Below, in pieces: positions 31,474 to 38,668 of a stretch of DNA of 44,529 nt. The stretch is from NCBI GenBank assembly GCA_003096535.1, contig QEKJ01000022.1:1-44529 (forward strand), written 5' to 3'. The translations under genes were made by a program, and so were the position numbers. Origin of the DNA: Agathobaculum butyriciproducens (GTDB taxonomy: Bacteria > Bacillota > Clostridia > Oscillospirales > Butyricicoccaceae). The notes beneath the pieces are model-generated. The model was not told the DNA's origin, ran no database searches, and saw only the letters and a list, made by a program, of their open reading frames with translations. How positions within the stretch are numbered: the first letter of the stretch is position 1; every line of letters begins with the position of its first letter.

Positions 31474-34400
31474 ATGAAGAAGAGAGCGGCCAGCATCGCG
31501 CTGGTGCTTTCCATGATCCTGTCGTTCACCTGTCAGGCGGGCGCTGTTGATGCAAACAGCGGCGATGACGGACAGCAGGTATCGACCTATGCGGCGCTCG
31601 AAGCTTCGGCACAGAGCGGCGGCTTGACCAAACTGAATGCGGTCAAGTACATTCTGCTGGATTGCGGTATGAAGGAAACGCAGTTCCCGAGCGGCGACAG
31701 CGACTACATCGCTATGGCGAAGAGCGTAGGCATCGCAGATGACAAGTTCGACGGTTCCGCAGCCTGCTCGCTGGAAGAGCTGCACACGATGGAAAACAGC
31801 ACGGCAGCTGTTAACCTGCGCAATGCAGTAAAGAACGGCACTCCGCTGTTCGTAGACGGTGTGGCACAGCCGATTTTTCCATACACGAGCGGCGTTCCGA
31901 CCAAGGACGGCTACAGCAATGATAAGAGCGACATCATCCGCTACTCGGTTTACGTCGAGACCAACTACGACACCGACGGTGATGGCAAGCTTGATCTGGT
32001 AAAGGCTCTGGTGCAGATTCCCCGTGCTGCAGCTAAGAACCGGGATAATCACAATTTTGCAACCATTATGGACGCACGTCCGTATATTACGGGCTGCACG
32101 GATAACGGCGATGACCGCAAGTTCACCTATAAGGAGGGTGATCTGGGCTACGACTTGAATAGCCTGTACGGTTCGGCAAAGTATCAGCGCGTTTCCACTG
32201 GAGAAATGAGCACGATGGACGCGGCCGAGAAAGCAAAGGCAGGAGAGTGGTACTATCTCAGTCCATATGAAAGCTCTCCTAAATACCCGTTCTACGATTA
32301 CGAGGACCTCGACTGGTACGACTACTTCCTCGTTCGAGGCTACGCGGTGGTTGAGGTAGGCGGTCTGGGCACCCGTGGTTCCGAAGGCCTGGAGACTTGC
32401 GGCGCTGACGTTGAGACCGACGCATTCAAGTGCGTTATCGAGTGGCTGACCGGTGACCGTGCTGCTTATACCGACAGAACCAGCAATATTGCAATTAAAG
32501 CCGACTGGTCGAACGGCAATGTCGCTATGACCGGCCGTTCCTACGGTGGCACGACTGACTTCGCAGTCGCTTCCACTGGTGTTAAGGGCCTTAAGACCAT
32601 CGTTCCGGTTGCAGGCATTGCAAGCTGGTATGAGTACACCAACTCGCAGGGTATCTCTACTGGCAGTAATCCGGCATATTCGGATAACCTCGGTTTCTAC
32701 TGCGCTGGCCGCTACATTGACGAAGATGACTGGAACAGCATCAAAGACACCTATCAGGCATATCTTAACCGTATTTATAATGACCAGATTGAGCTGAACG
32801 GTGACTACGGCACGCACTGGGCAACCCGTGACTACACCGCAGGCAACGCAGGTAAGAGAACTGATGATAAAACCACCTATGATAACTTCAAATGCCCGGC
32901 GCTGATTGTTCACGGTCTGAACGACGATAACGTTCGCACCAAGCAGTTCCAGCTGATGTATGACGCATTTAAAGGTAAGGGTCAGGACGTCAAGCTGCTC
33001 CTGCATCAGGGCGCGCATATCACCCCGGATTACGATTCTCATAAGACTTCGCTGCTGATTGGCGACGAGACCTACAACAGCATTCTGAACAAGTGGTTCA
33101 GCCATTATCTGTATGACCAGGACAACGGTGCAGAGAAGATGGCAACCGTTACCGTACAGAGCAACATTGTTGACGGCGGCTGGTCCACCTCGGATACATG
33201 GCCGACCTCGGATGAAGCATCGGCATATGCCAATACGCTGACTCTGACCAACAATGAAACCGGTACGACCACCATCAACAGCAACATGACCGGTATTTCC
33301 AGCTGGCGTGATGCGTTCACGGCTGCGTCCACCTCCGCGAGCGCAATGTACACCTATGATGTCAAGGACGATACCGTTATCAAGGGTACGGTCAAGGTAA
33401 AAATCAAGGCGACTCCGATTCAGCATCCGGATAAGCAGGCTGTCGAAGCAGCTGATTTCGATGCAGTCGAAGCTGCTCCGCGCGGCGTGGATCATGAAGA
33501 GATCATGAATCCGGACAATCAGGTTGCGGACGAAGAAGAATATGACGCTGAAGATGAGTATGGCATTGCAGTCATGAGAGCAGGCAGCAACAGCCGTGAT
33601 GCGCTGATGATGAGCGCAATGCTGGTTGACGTATCTGACGAGGCATTCCAGAGCTACACCACCAGCGTCACCGAGGACAAGACCGGTGCGGTCAACTGGG
33701 TCGGCAGCGGTGCTGAGGATTACGATGTAATCAAGTTCAAGCCGACTACCTCCAAGTACAAGATTATTGCACGCGGCTGGATCGACCTTGCAAACCCGGA
33801 CGCAGGTTTCAGCTCTGCTTCCGCAGCGAACGAGATCGAACTTGAGGATGGCACGTACAACAACTACACCGTATATCTCCAGCCGAACTACTACACCGTA
33901 AAGGCAGGTCACAAGCTGGCTCTGGTTGTTTACACCTACGAGCCGGGCAAGGTAGATGACGAACACTTCGAGAACTACGGCATTACGATTGACAATACTG
34001 CACTGTCTGCCGTTATTCCGGTAGAAAACGGTCAGTACACTGCGACTATGTCCGCAGTAGACAACAAGTACTGCGTAAGCACCAGCGCAAAGAACGGCAA
34101 GGTTACCGGTCTGGAGAGTAGCATGGTTGCAGCAGGCACGGAAGTCACCCTCACCGCGACCGCAGACAGCGGCTATGACTTCAGCGGCTGGACGGTAAAC
34201 GGCGAGGCAGTTGAGGGCGGCGCTACGAAGACCTTTACCATCAACAGCAACACCACCATCACCGCAAACTTCACCGTGCATCATTCGAGCAGCGGCGGCG
34301 GCTCGTCCTCCGGCTCGAGCACCACGGTTTCCGCTTCCAAGTCGGATAACGGTTCGGTTTCGATCGACAAGACCTCGGCTTCCAAGGGCAGCACGGTTAC

Positions 34401-35070
34401 TGTTACCGTAAAGGCAAAGGACGGCTACAAGCTCGACAAGCTGACGATCACCGACGCAAAGGGCAATACCGTCGAAGTGACGGACAAGGGCAACGGCAAG
34501 TACACCTTCACCATGCCGGAGGGCAAGGTAACGGTTACTCCGACCTTCGTTGCCGACAACGGCAGTCAGACCGAGAGCAAGTCTTACTCTGACGTCAAGA
34601 CCGGCGACTGGTATGCTGACGCGGTCAAATACGTTTCCGACAAGGGCCTGATGAGCGGCACGGGCAGCGACAAGTTTGCGCCGAGCGCAACCACGACCCG
34701 TGCAATGCTGATGACGGTTCTCGCGCGCTACGCAGGCGAGGACACCACCGGCGGCGCTACTTGGTACGAGAAGGGCATGAACTGGGCGAAGGCCAAGGGC
34801 GTTTCCGACGGCACCAACCCGAACGCCAACATCACCCGTGAGCAGCTCGTTACCATGATGTACCGCTACGCCGGCTCTCCGAAGGCAGATGGCAAGCTCG
34901 ACAGCTTCTCTGATGCAGCTTCCGTCAGCACCTATGCAGCAGATGCAATGCAGTGGGCAGTTGCCAACGGCATTGTCAACGGCTCCAATGGCAAGCTGAA
35001 CCCGCAGAACAACGCAACCCGCGCACAGGTTGCCGCAATCCTCATGCGCTTCTGCGAGATGAGCAAGTAA
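31474..35070 (+). CDS. Secreted SLH-anchored X-prolyl dipeptidyl-peptidase-like protein
   Basis: 1198 aa. Sec signal peptide MKKRAASIALVLSMILSF to about residue 25. Peptidase family S15 domain: catalytic Ser356 (TGRSYGGTTDFA), Asp484 (VHGLNDDNV) and His515 (LHQGAHITP), with PVAGIASWYEY typical of PepX. After a beta-rich S15 C-terminal domain come two bacterial-repeat modules (GYDFSGWTVNGE..TFTINSNTTITANF; and the GYKLDKLTITDAKG..MPEGKVTVTPTF type), a Ser/Gly linker, and three SLH modules (about 1045-1198) that bind the cell-wall polymer. It would clip X-Pro dipeptides from peptides outside the cell. GAGGGAG lies five bases before the ATG. Confidence 0.92.
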   Translation: MKKRAASIALVLSMILSFTCQAGAVDANSGDDGQQVSTYAALEASAQSGGLTKLNAVKYILLDCGMKETQFPSGDSDYIAMAKSVGIADDKFDGSAACSLEELHTMENSTAAVNLRNAVKNGTPLFVDGVAQPIFPYTSGVPTKDGYSNDKSDIIRYSVYVETNYDTDGDGKLDLVKALVQIPRAAAKNRDNHNFATIMDARPYITGCTDNGDDRKFTYKEGDLGYDLNSLYGSAKYQRVSTGEMSTMDAAEKAKAGEWYYLSPYESSPKYPFYDYEDLDWYDYFLVRGYAVVEVGGLGTRGSEGLETCGADVETDAFKCVIEWLTGDRAAYTDRTSNIAIKADWSNGNVAMTGRSYGGTTDFAVASTGVKGLKTIVPVAGIASWYEYTNSQGISTGSNPAYSDNLGFYCAGRYIDEDDWNSIKDTYQAYLNRIYNDQIELNGDYGTHWATRDYTAGNAGKRTDDKTTYDNFKCPALIVHGLNDDNVRTKQFQLMYDAFKGKGQDVKLLLHQGAHITPDYDSHKTSLLIGDETYNSILNKWFSHYLYDQDNGAEKMATVTVQSNIVDGGWSTSDTWPTSDEASAYANTLTLTNNETGTTTINSNMTGISSWRDAFTAASTSASAMYTYDVKDDTVIKGTVKVKIKATPIQHPDKQAVEAADFDAVEAAPRGVDHEEIMNPDNQVADEEEYDAEDEYGIAVMRAGSNSRDALMMSAMLVDVSDEAFQSYTTSVTEDKTGAVNWVGSGAEDYDVIKFKPTTSKYKIIARGWIDLANPDAGFSSASAANEIELEDGTYNNYTVYLQPNYYTVKAGHKLALVVYTYEPGKVDDEHFENYGITIDNTALSAVIPVENGQYTATMSAVDNKYCVSTSAKNGKVTGLESSMVAAGTEVTLTATADSGYDFSGWTVNGEAVEGGATKTFTINSNTTITANFTVHHSSSGGGSSSGSSTTVSASKSDNGSVSIDKTSASKGSTVTVTVKAKDGYKLDKLTITDAKGNTVEVTDKGNGKYTFTMPEGKVTVTPTFVADNGSQTESKSYSDVKTGDWYADAVKYVSDKGLMSGTGSDKFAPSATTTRAMLMTVLARYAGEDTTGGATWYEKGMNWAKAKGVSDGTNPNANITREQLVTMMYRYAGSPKADGKLDSFSDAASVSTYAADAMQWAVANGIVNGSNGKLNPQNNATRAQVAAILMRFCEMSK

Positions 35071-35099
35071 AAACTGAAAAAGTAAATCAGTAACATGCA

Positions 35100-35141
35100 G
35101 CCGCCGGGTTCCCCGTATTTGGGAGACCCGGCGGTATTTTA
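35100..35141 (+). terminator. Terminator of the PepX-SLH gene
   Basis: CCGCCGGGT..CCCC pairs with GGG..ACCCGGCGG around GTATTT, followed by TATTTTAT. Confidence 0.88.
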
Positions 35142-35165
35142 TCCTGAGATTCGAGATAACAGCTA

Positions 35166-35193
35166 TTGCATCATAGCATTATTAGAGTATAAT
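35166..35193 (+). promoter_or_regulatory. Toxin-antitoxin promoter
   Basis: TTGCAT (35166-35171), 16-bp spacer, TATAAT (35188-35193), followed by near-palindromic AT-rich sequence ATAATTATGATATTA that could bind the antitoxin. Confidence 0.6.
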
Positions 35194-35226
35194 ATAATTA
35201 TGATATTACTATATGGAGGTGCTTTT

Positions 35227-35508
35227 ATGAATATCAAACCGAGTGCAAGTATTCGTCAGAATTACAATGATATTGCCGAGCTGTGCAGATCCACCGGAGA
35301 GCCGGTTTATCTGACCAAGAACGGCGAAGGTGATCTCGTTGTAATGGATATCAATTCATTTACAAAACGCGAAAAAATGCTAAAGCTACGCGAGGAACTG
35401 CTTGCTGTTGAGGAAGACCGCTTACACGGTGCACCGGACTACTCGGTGGATGAAGTCGCTTCCATGATGGATCAGGCAATTCGGGAGACCTGCCATGCCG
35501 GAGCTTGA
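35227..35508 (+). CDS. Phd/YefM-family antitoxin
   Basis: 93 aa. The N-terminal DNA-binding part (IKPSASIRQNYNDIAELCRSTGEPVYLTKNGEGDLVVMDINSF) matches the Phd/YefM fold; the C-terminal half (about 50-93) would be the flexible toxin-neutralising part. GGAGG lies eight bases before the ATG. Its end overlaps the toxin gene by 14 bases. Autoregulation by the antitoxin or complex is usual for the family. Confidence 0.9.
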   Translation: MNIKPSASIRQNYNDIAELCRSTGEPVYLTKNGEGDLVVMDINSFTKREKMLKLREELLAVEEDRLHGAPDYSVDEVASMMDQAIRETCHAGA

Positions 35509-35815
35509 AAACAAATTCCAGGTTATCGTATCCAAGCGAGCAGCGCAGCAGCTGGTTGAGCATGCGGTATTCATGGCACGGTTAGAAGAACGATTGGCAC
35601 GCCAATTGGCAGCTGACTTCTGGAAAGCGGCAGATTCTCTGCAAAGCTTTCCATATCGAAACCCAATCTTGCGTTCGAGTGTTTTCGTAACAGAAAAGTA
35701 TCGCAAAATGGTGTTTGGTAAATGGTATCTACTCATTTATCAAATTAAAGGCGAACGAGTTTTTGTTGAATACGTGATTGATGGACGGCAGGATTATCAA
35801 TGGCTGATTCAGTAA
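35495..35815 (+). CDS. RelE/ParE-superfamily toxin
   Basis: 106 aa, typical size. VIVSKRAAQQLVEHAVFMAR..LA..FWKAADSLQSFPYRNPIL and KYRKMVFGKWYLLIYQIKGERVFVEYVIDGRQDY match the compact RelE/ParE beta-sheet fold; the central P.R and the final D.RQD.. strand motif are as in ParE-like toxins. Whether it is an mRNA interferase (RelE) or gyrase poison (ParE) is not clear. Overlapping the antitoxin, cotranscribed. Confidence 0.88.
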   Translation: MPELENKFQVIVSKRAAQQLVEHAVFMARLEERLARQLAADFWKAADSLQSFPYRNPILRSSVFVTEKYRKMVFGKWYLLIYQIKGERVFVEYVIDGRQDYQWLIQ

Positions 35816-35834
35816 AATTCCAATACAACATCTG

Positions 35835-35868
35835 ACGAGCGCAGGCAGAAATGTCTGCGCTCGTTCTA
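35835..35868. terminator. Hairpin after the toxin gene
   Basis: Perfect 10-bp stem ACGAGCGCAG / CTGCGCTCGT with a ten-base loop; short TTCTAT tail. It lies between the toxin and the convergent resolvase. Confidence 0.65.
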
Positions 35869-35889
35869 TAGCGCTTACTCGTACTCGCA

Positions 35890-36471
35890 TTATATGGATT
35901 GGATGCGTTTAAGCGCAAGAGAAGTCTGGGAGCACCTGCGGTAAAATGTGTTTGCCTTCAGTCCTGTCTGTCGCATGGCCTCGGCTGCCGTAATCTCTCC
36001 TGCCCGCCAGCGAGCAACCACTCGCTCGAAATTGTCCGGCAGAGGCATTGGCTTGCGGCCGGTGTATTTACCTTGCTCTTTAGCAATAGCGATGCCCTCG
36101 CGCTGACGCTGGAGGATATACTCGCGCTCAAGCTCCGCGACCGCCGCGAACACGGTGAGCATAAACTTGCCGGTAGGTGTGGTTGTGTCAATAGCCTCTT
36201 TGCGGCTGACAAATTCTACTTGTTTCTCGGTCAGCTGTTTCACGAGATCGAGCAGGTCGCGCGTGTTTCTCGCGAAACGGCTGATTGACTCAATAATCAC
36301 GGTATCGCCGCGCCGGACGTAGTTCATCATGCGGGTAAGCTCCGGGCGGTCCGCGTTTTTGCCGCTCGCCTTGTCGATGAAAACCTCGTCAACACCGAGT
36401 TCGCGCAGTAGAACTTCCTGTCGAGCGGTATTCTGCTCCTCGGTGCTGACACGGATGTAGCCAATTTTCAT
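35890..36471 (-). CDS. Small serine recombinase (resolvase / invertase)
   Basis: 193 aa. Catalytic Ser9 in YIRVSTEEQNTARQ, then SGKNADRPELTRMMNYVRRGDTVIIESISRFARNTRDLLDL and the E helix, ending in a Hin-type helix-turn-helix (GRKPMPLPDNFERVVARWRAGEITAAEAMRQTGLKANTFYRR). A resolvase or DNA invertase; it stands alone, with no transposase or obvious invertible segment nearby. AAAGGAG lies before the ATG. Divergent from the MNT-HEPN gene with only 55 bases between start codons. Confidence 0.93.
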   Translation of the reverse strand: MKIGYIRVSTEEQNTARQEVLLRELGVDEVFIDKASGKNADRPELTRMMNYVRRGDTVIIESISRFARNTRDLLDLVKQLTEKQVEFVSRKEAIDTTTPTGKFMLTVFAAVAELEREYILQRQREGIAIAKEQGKYTGRKPMPLPDNFERVVARWRAGEITAAEAMRQTGLKANTFYRRCSQTSLALKRIQSI

Positions 36472-36493
36472 GGTGTATCTCTCCTTTAAGTAT

Positions 36494-36501
36494 GGTATAA
36501 T
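36494..36501 (+). promoter_or_regulatory. Extended -10 promoter element of the MNT-HEPN gene
   Basis: GG-TATAAT at 36494-36501 with a poor -35. An in-frame ATG at 36500 overlaps this box, which argues for the start at 36527. Confidence 0.4.
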
Positions 36502-36526
36502 GAAAATAATAAGGACGGTGACGCTG

Positions 36527-37189
36527 ATGGATAAGACAATCGAACAGGTAAAACGGTTGGCGCACCGTTATGGAGTGCCGAAACTGGTATTATTCGGTTC
36601 GCGTGCCCGCGGCGATTATCGCGCCCGTAGCGACTACGATTTTGCGGTCTGGGGCTGCACAGCGCAACAGCGTGCGCAATTCAGCGATGCTGTCGAAAAT
36701 GATCTGGACTCGCTGTATTCGGTTGATCTGGTGTTTGTCAGCGAACATACCGATGCCGCATTGCTTGAAAATATAGAAAAGGACGGGATTTGCTTGCTGG
36801 ACCGTTACAATACGAAATTCGAAAATCTCACCAATGCTGTAGAACGCTTGCGTGAAGGCGTGCAGGCGTATCAAGAGAATCCGGCCAAAATCATTCGCGA
36901 TGGTGTAATCCAGCGTTTTGAGTTCACCTGCGAACTGGCGTGGAAAACCACTCGTGAGTTCTTACTTGACCAAGGTTTTACAGAGTTGAACAGTCCGAAA
37001 GCAACGATGCGCAAGGCGTTCTCGTATGGCCTGATTGATGATGAACAGGCGTGGGTTGTATTGCTGAATGCTCGCAACCAAACCTCGCACCTTTATGATG
37101 ATGCAACCGCACAGGAAATTTACTCGCAGATTGAGAGCGAGTTTGTATCGCTGTTTGACAAGCTTATCGAGCAGTTGAAATGCGGTTAA
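36527..37189 (+). CDS. Single-chain MNT nucleotidyltransferase - HEPN protein
   Basis: 220 aa. Residues 1-95: minimal nucleotidyltransferase with GSx10DxD (GSRARGD at 24-30, SDYD at 35-38, third acid D67 in VDLVF). Residues 97-220: HEPN / HI0074-like substrate-binding domain (FEFTCELAWKTTREFL, SPKATMRKAFSYGLI) ending in RNQTSHLY (R183, H188, Y190), the Rx4HxY motif of HepT toxins. In two-gene MntA-HepT systems the nucleotidyltransferase AMPylates that tyrosine and silences the RNase. Here both are fused, with no intervening stop. The start at 36527 follows AAGGA by about 11 bases. Confidence 0.88.
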   Translation: MDKTIEQVKRLAHRYGVPKLVLFGSRARGDYRARSDYDFAVWGCTAQQRAQFSDAVENDLDSLYSVDLVFVSEHTDAALLENIEKDGICLLDRYNTKFENLTNAVERLREGVQAYQENPAKIIRDGVIQRFEFTCELAWKTTREFLLDQGFTELNSPKATMRKAFSYGLIDDEQAWVVLLNARNQTSHLYDDATAQEIYSQIESEFVSLFDKLIEQLKCG

Positions 37190-37206
37190 TTTGAGAATTG
37201 CTTACT

Positions 37207-37380
37207 ATGCCGAATATACAACAGACTAAGATTACCGAAATTCTTAATAACATTGCCATGTCCTGCCGCATGGAAGGACTGGAGATGACCGATGAAATAC
37301 GGGCAATGTGCCTTGCTATCTATAACGGCAGCACAACTTTACAGGATTGCCTGCATAAGATCAATGCGAAATACCTTTGA
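37207..37380 (+). CDS. VbhA-like antitoxin-domain protein, orphan
   Basis: 57 aa. TKITEILNNIAMSCRMEGLEMTDEIRAMCLAIYNGSTTLQDCLHKINAKYL matches the three-helix VbhA antitoxin pattern (S..MEG...T.E.......Y..G..T..D....I..KY). Normally it sits beside a Fic toxin; none is found here. A short gap after the MNT-HEPN gene and a weak ribosome site suggest read-through expression. An antitoxin that outlived its toxin, or a partner for a toxin elsewhere. Confidence 0.55.
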   Translation: MPNIQQTKITEILNNIAMSCRMEGLEMTDEIRAMCLAIYNGSTTLQDCLHKINAKYL

Positions 37381-37388
37381 AACTCATT

Positions 37389-37454
37389 TATGTCAATAGG
37401 ATCGCCGCACATTTTGACATATTTCAAAAGCCCGAAAACGACCCTATTGACATA
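37389..37454. repeat. Inverted repeat around a 42-bp spacer
   Basis: TATGTCAATAGG (37389-37400) and CCTATTGACATA (37443-37454) are perfect inverted copies, extended by TCG/CGA after one mismatch. The spacer contains TTTTGA-CATATT-TCAAAA. Between the VbhA-like gene and the tiny-peptide operon. It could be the terminal repeats of a lost insertion, or an operator. Confidence 0.6.
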
Positions 37455-37495
37455 GTTTTTCGTTGTTTCAGATGGGCATAGCCTAATGACACGCT

Positions 37496-37531
37496 CAAAA
37501 AATACCGGCTCTTGATGAGTCGGTATTTTTG
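37496..37531. terminator. Terminator of the amidoligase / peptide operon
   Basis: AAAATACCGGCTC pairs with GAGTCGGTATTTT around TTGAT (one mismatch). The minus-strand exit is TTTTTT. It lies four bases after the last peptide stop. Confidence 0.85.
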
Positions 37532-37534
37532 TGT

Positions 37535-37609
37535 TCAATCATCGTCGATAAGGTCGGCGAGCAGACCGATGATGGTCAGCGCACCGAGAATGACTTTTCC
37601 TGCGTTCAT
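37535..37609 (-). CDS. Tiny acidic hydrophobic peptide, 24 aa
   Basis: A 24-codon ORF: MNAGKVILGALTIIG, more hydrophobic residues, then a C-terminus ending IDDD. One Lys, four Asp; an amphipathic helix or membrane peptide is likely. GAGG lies seven bases before the ATG. It begins 14 bases after the 28-aa peptide gene and is followed at once by a terminator, so it is the last cistron of the operon. No family recognised; too short for usual annotation. Confidence 0.6.
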   Translation of the reverse strand: MNAGKVILGALTIIGLLADLIDDD

Positions 37610-37623
37610 CTGTTCACCTCACT

Positions 37624-37710
37624 TTAGCTATCCGAAAAGTTTTCGACGGCTTCGATGATAAGATCAACCACCGCGCCTACAGCCTGGAAAATTGGGCCTA
37701 ATGGAATCAT
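37624..37710 (-). CDS. Tiny acidic hydrophobic peptide, 28 aa
   Basis: A 28-codon ORF: MIPLGPIFQAVGAVVDL, then a further helix ending VENFSDS. No Lys or Arg, four acidic residues, one Gln (Q9). AAAGGAGATGCTGCTT-ATG is an excellent ribosome site. It sits 18 bases after the glutamine amidotransferase stop. Like the neighbouring 24-aa peptide it is hydrophobic with an acidic tail, so the two may be paralogous substrates, pore-forming peptides or small membrane partners. Confidence 0.6.
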   Translation of the reverse strand: MIPLGPIFQAVGAVVDLIIEAVENFSDS

Positions 37711-37728
37711 AAGCAGCATCTCCTTTCC

Positions 37729-38667
37729 TTAATACGCGTAAAGTAATTCGCCGGTCATCTCATGGAGCAAGGTCGGGTCGTACAGCATTTCCTCGACTTC
37801 TTCCTCGGAACAGCCATAGTCGAGAAGTGCTTGCACTTCGTCAGCGGTTACGCCGAATGCTTTCGCCACGCTGAATAAATCATCGTAGCTTACAGGCGTG
37901 TCCTCGTAGTAGTTGCGGTAATAAGGATAGTGTCGCCACCAATGTTCGTAGCTGGTTTTCGGTGTAAATGCGCCAGTGGTGATACGGCCTGCTCGGTCGA
38001 TTTTCAAAATTTCACCCTCCTTCGGCTCCAGAATGTCAGAGGGCGCTTTCAGCCGCAGTTTCTTGATGGTCTTACAGAGGATTTCCTGCGTCGAGGCGTA
38101 AATCAGAAAGCCATCATAGAACATCACGCACAGTGGATTGTCCCCGACGACGAACCAGATGGAGTTATCCTTATCCAGAACCGTAAACACAAAAGAACCC
38201 TCGACTGCTTCAGCCATAGATTTCAGGCTGCCGAAGTCGAGGGTCTTGTTTTTCTCTAAAAGCTGCACCGCAACGTAGCTGTCCGTCTCAACGCTCGTCA
38301 TCGGGAGATTTTCTTCCATGCGAAGCTCCTTGTCATTCCAGAGCACGCCGTTATGTGCGAGGGCGAAGCTGTTTCCGTCAACGTGACCAAGGAACGGGTG
38401 GTTATTCTGGTTAAACTGCGCATTACCCTGTGTGGTCATACGCGTATGTCCCATGACCACGTTTACACCGTGCGGAATATGAATCTTCATCTTTCGAGCA
38501 GGCAAAGGACGTTTGTAGATCCGCAGACGGTCATTGAAGTTGTAGGCAATGCCGGTCGCATCCGTGCCGCGCACCTGGCATTCACGCGCTAACGTGTTCA
38601 AAATTTTGTTCTTCGTATGGGTGCTCAGGCACTCCTTAAAGTCGATTAAGCCGAATAAACTGCACAT
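37729..38667 (-). CDS. Class II glutamine amidotransferase (Ntn-type)
   Basis: 312 aa. The N-terminal nucleophile is Cys2 (MCSLFGLIDF), exposed after Met removal. Other family elements: RGTDATGIAY, MGHTRMTTQGN, LAHNGVLWND and TDSYVAVQLL, as in the glutaminase domain of GlmS/PurF. There is no synthase domain; the C-terminal third (about 220-312) is Tyr-rich and ends in acidic helices (YDDLFSVAKAFGVTADEVQALLDYGCSEEEVEEML). It would release ammonia from glutamine, presumably for the amidoligase encoded one base upstream. The target is unknown. Confidence 0.85.
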   Translation of the reverse strand: MCSLFGLIDFKECLSTHTKNKILNTLARECQVRGTDATGIAYNFNDRLRIYKRPLPARKMKIHIPHGVNVVMGHTRMTTQGNAQFNQNNHPFLGHVDGNSFALAHNGVLWNDKELRMEENLPMTSVETDSYVAVQLLEKNKTLDFGSLKSMAEAVEGSFVFTVLDKDNSIWFVVGDNPLCVMFYDGFLIYASTQEILCKTIKKLRLKAPSDILEPKEGEILKIDRAGRITTGAFTPKTSYEHWWRHYPYYRNYYEDTPVSYDDLFSVAKAFGVTADEVQALLDYGCSEEEVEEMLYDPTLLHEMTGELLYAY

Positions 38668-38668
38668 A

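Noticed and set aside
31384-34284. 966-codon minus-strand frame across the PepX-SLH gene
   Set aside because: Antisense shadow of a gene with signal peptide, catalytic triad and SLH repeats; low-complexity Val/Cys/Arg product.
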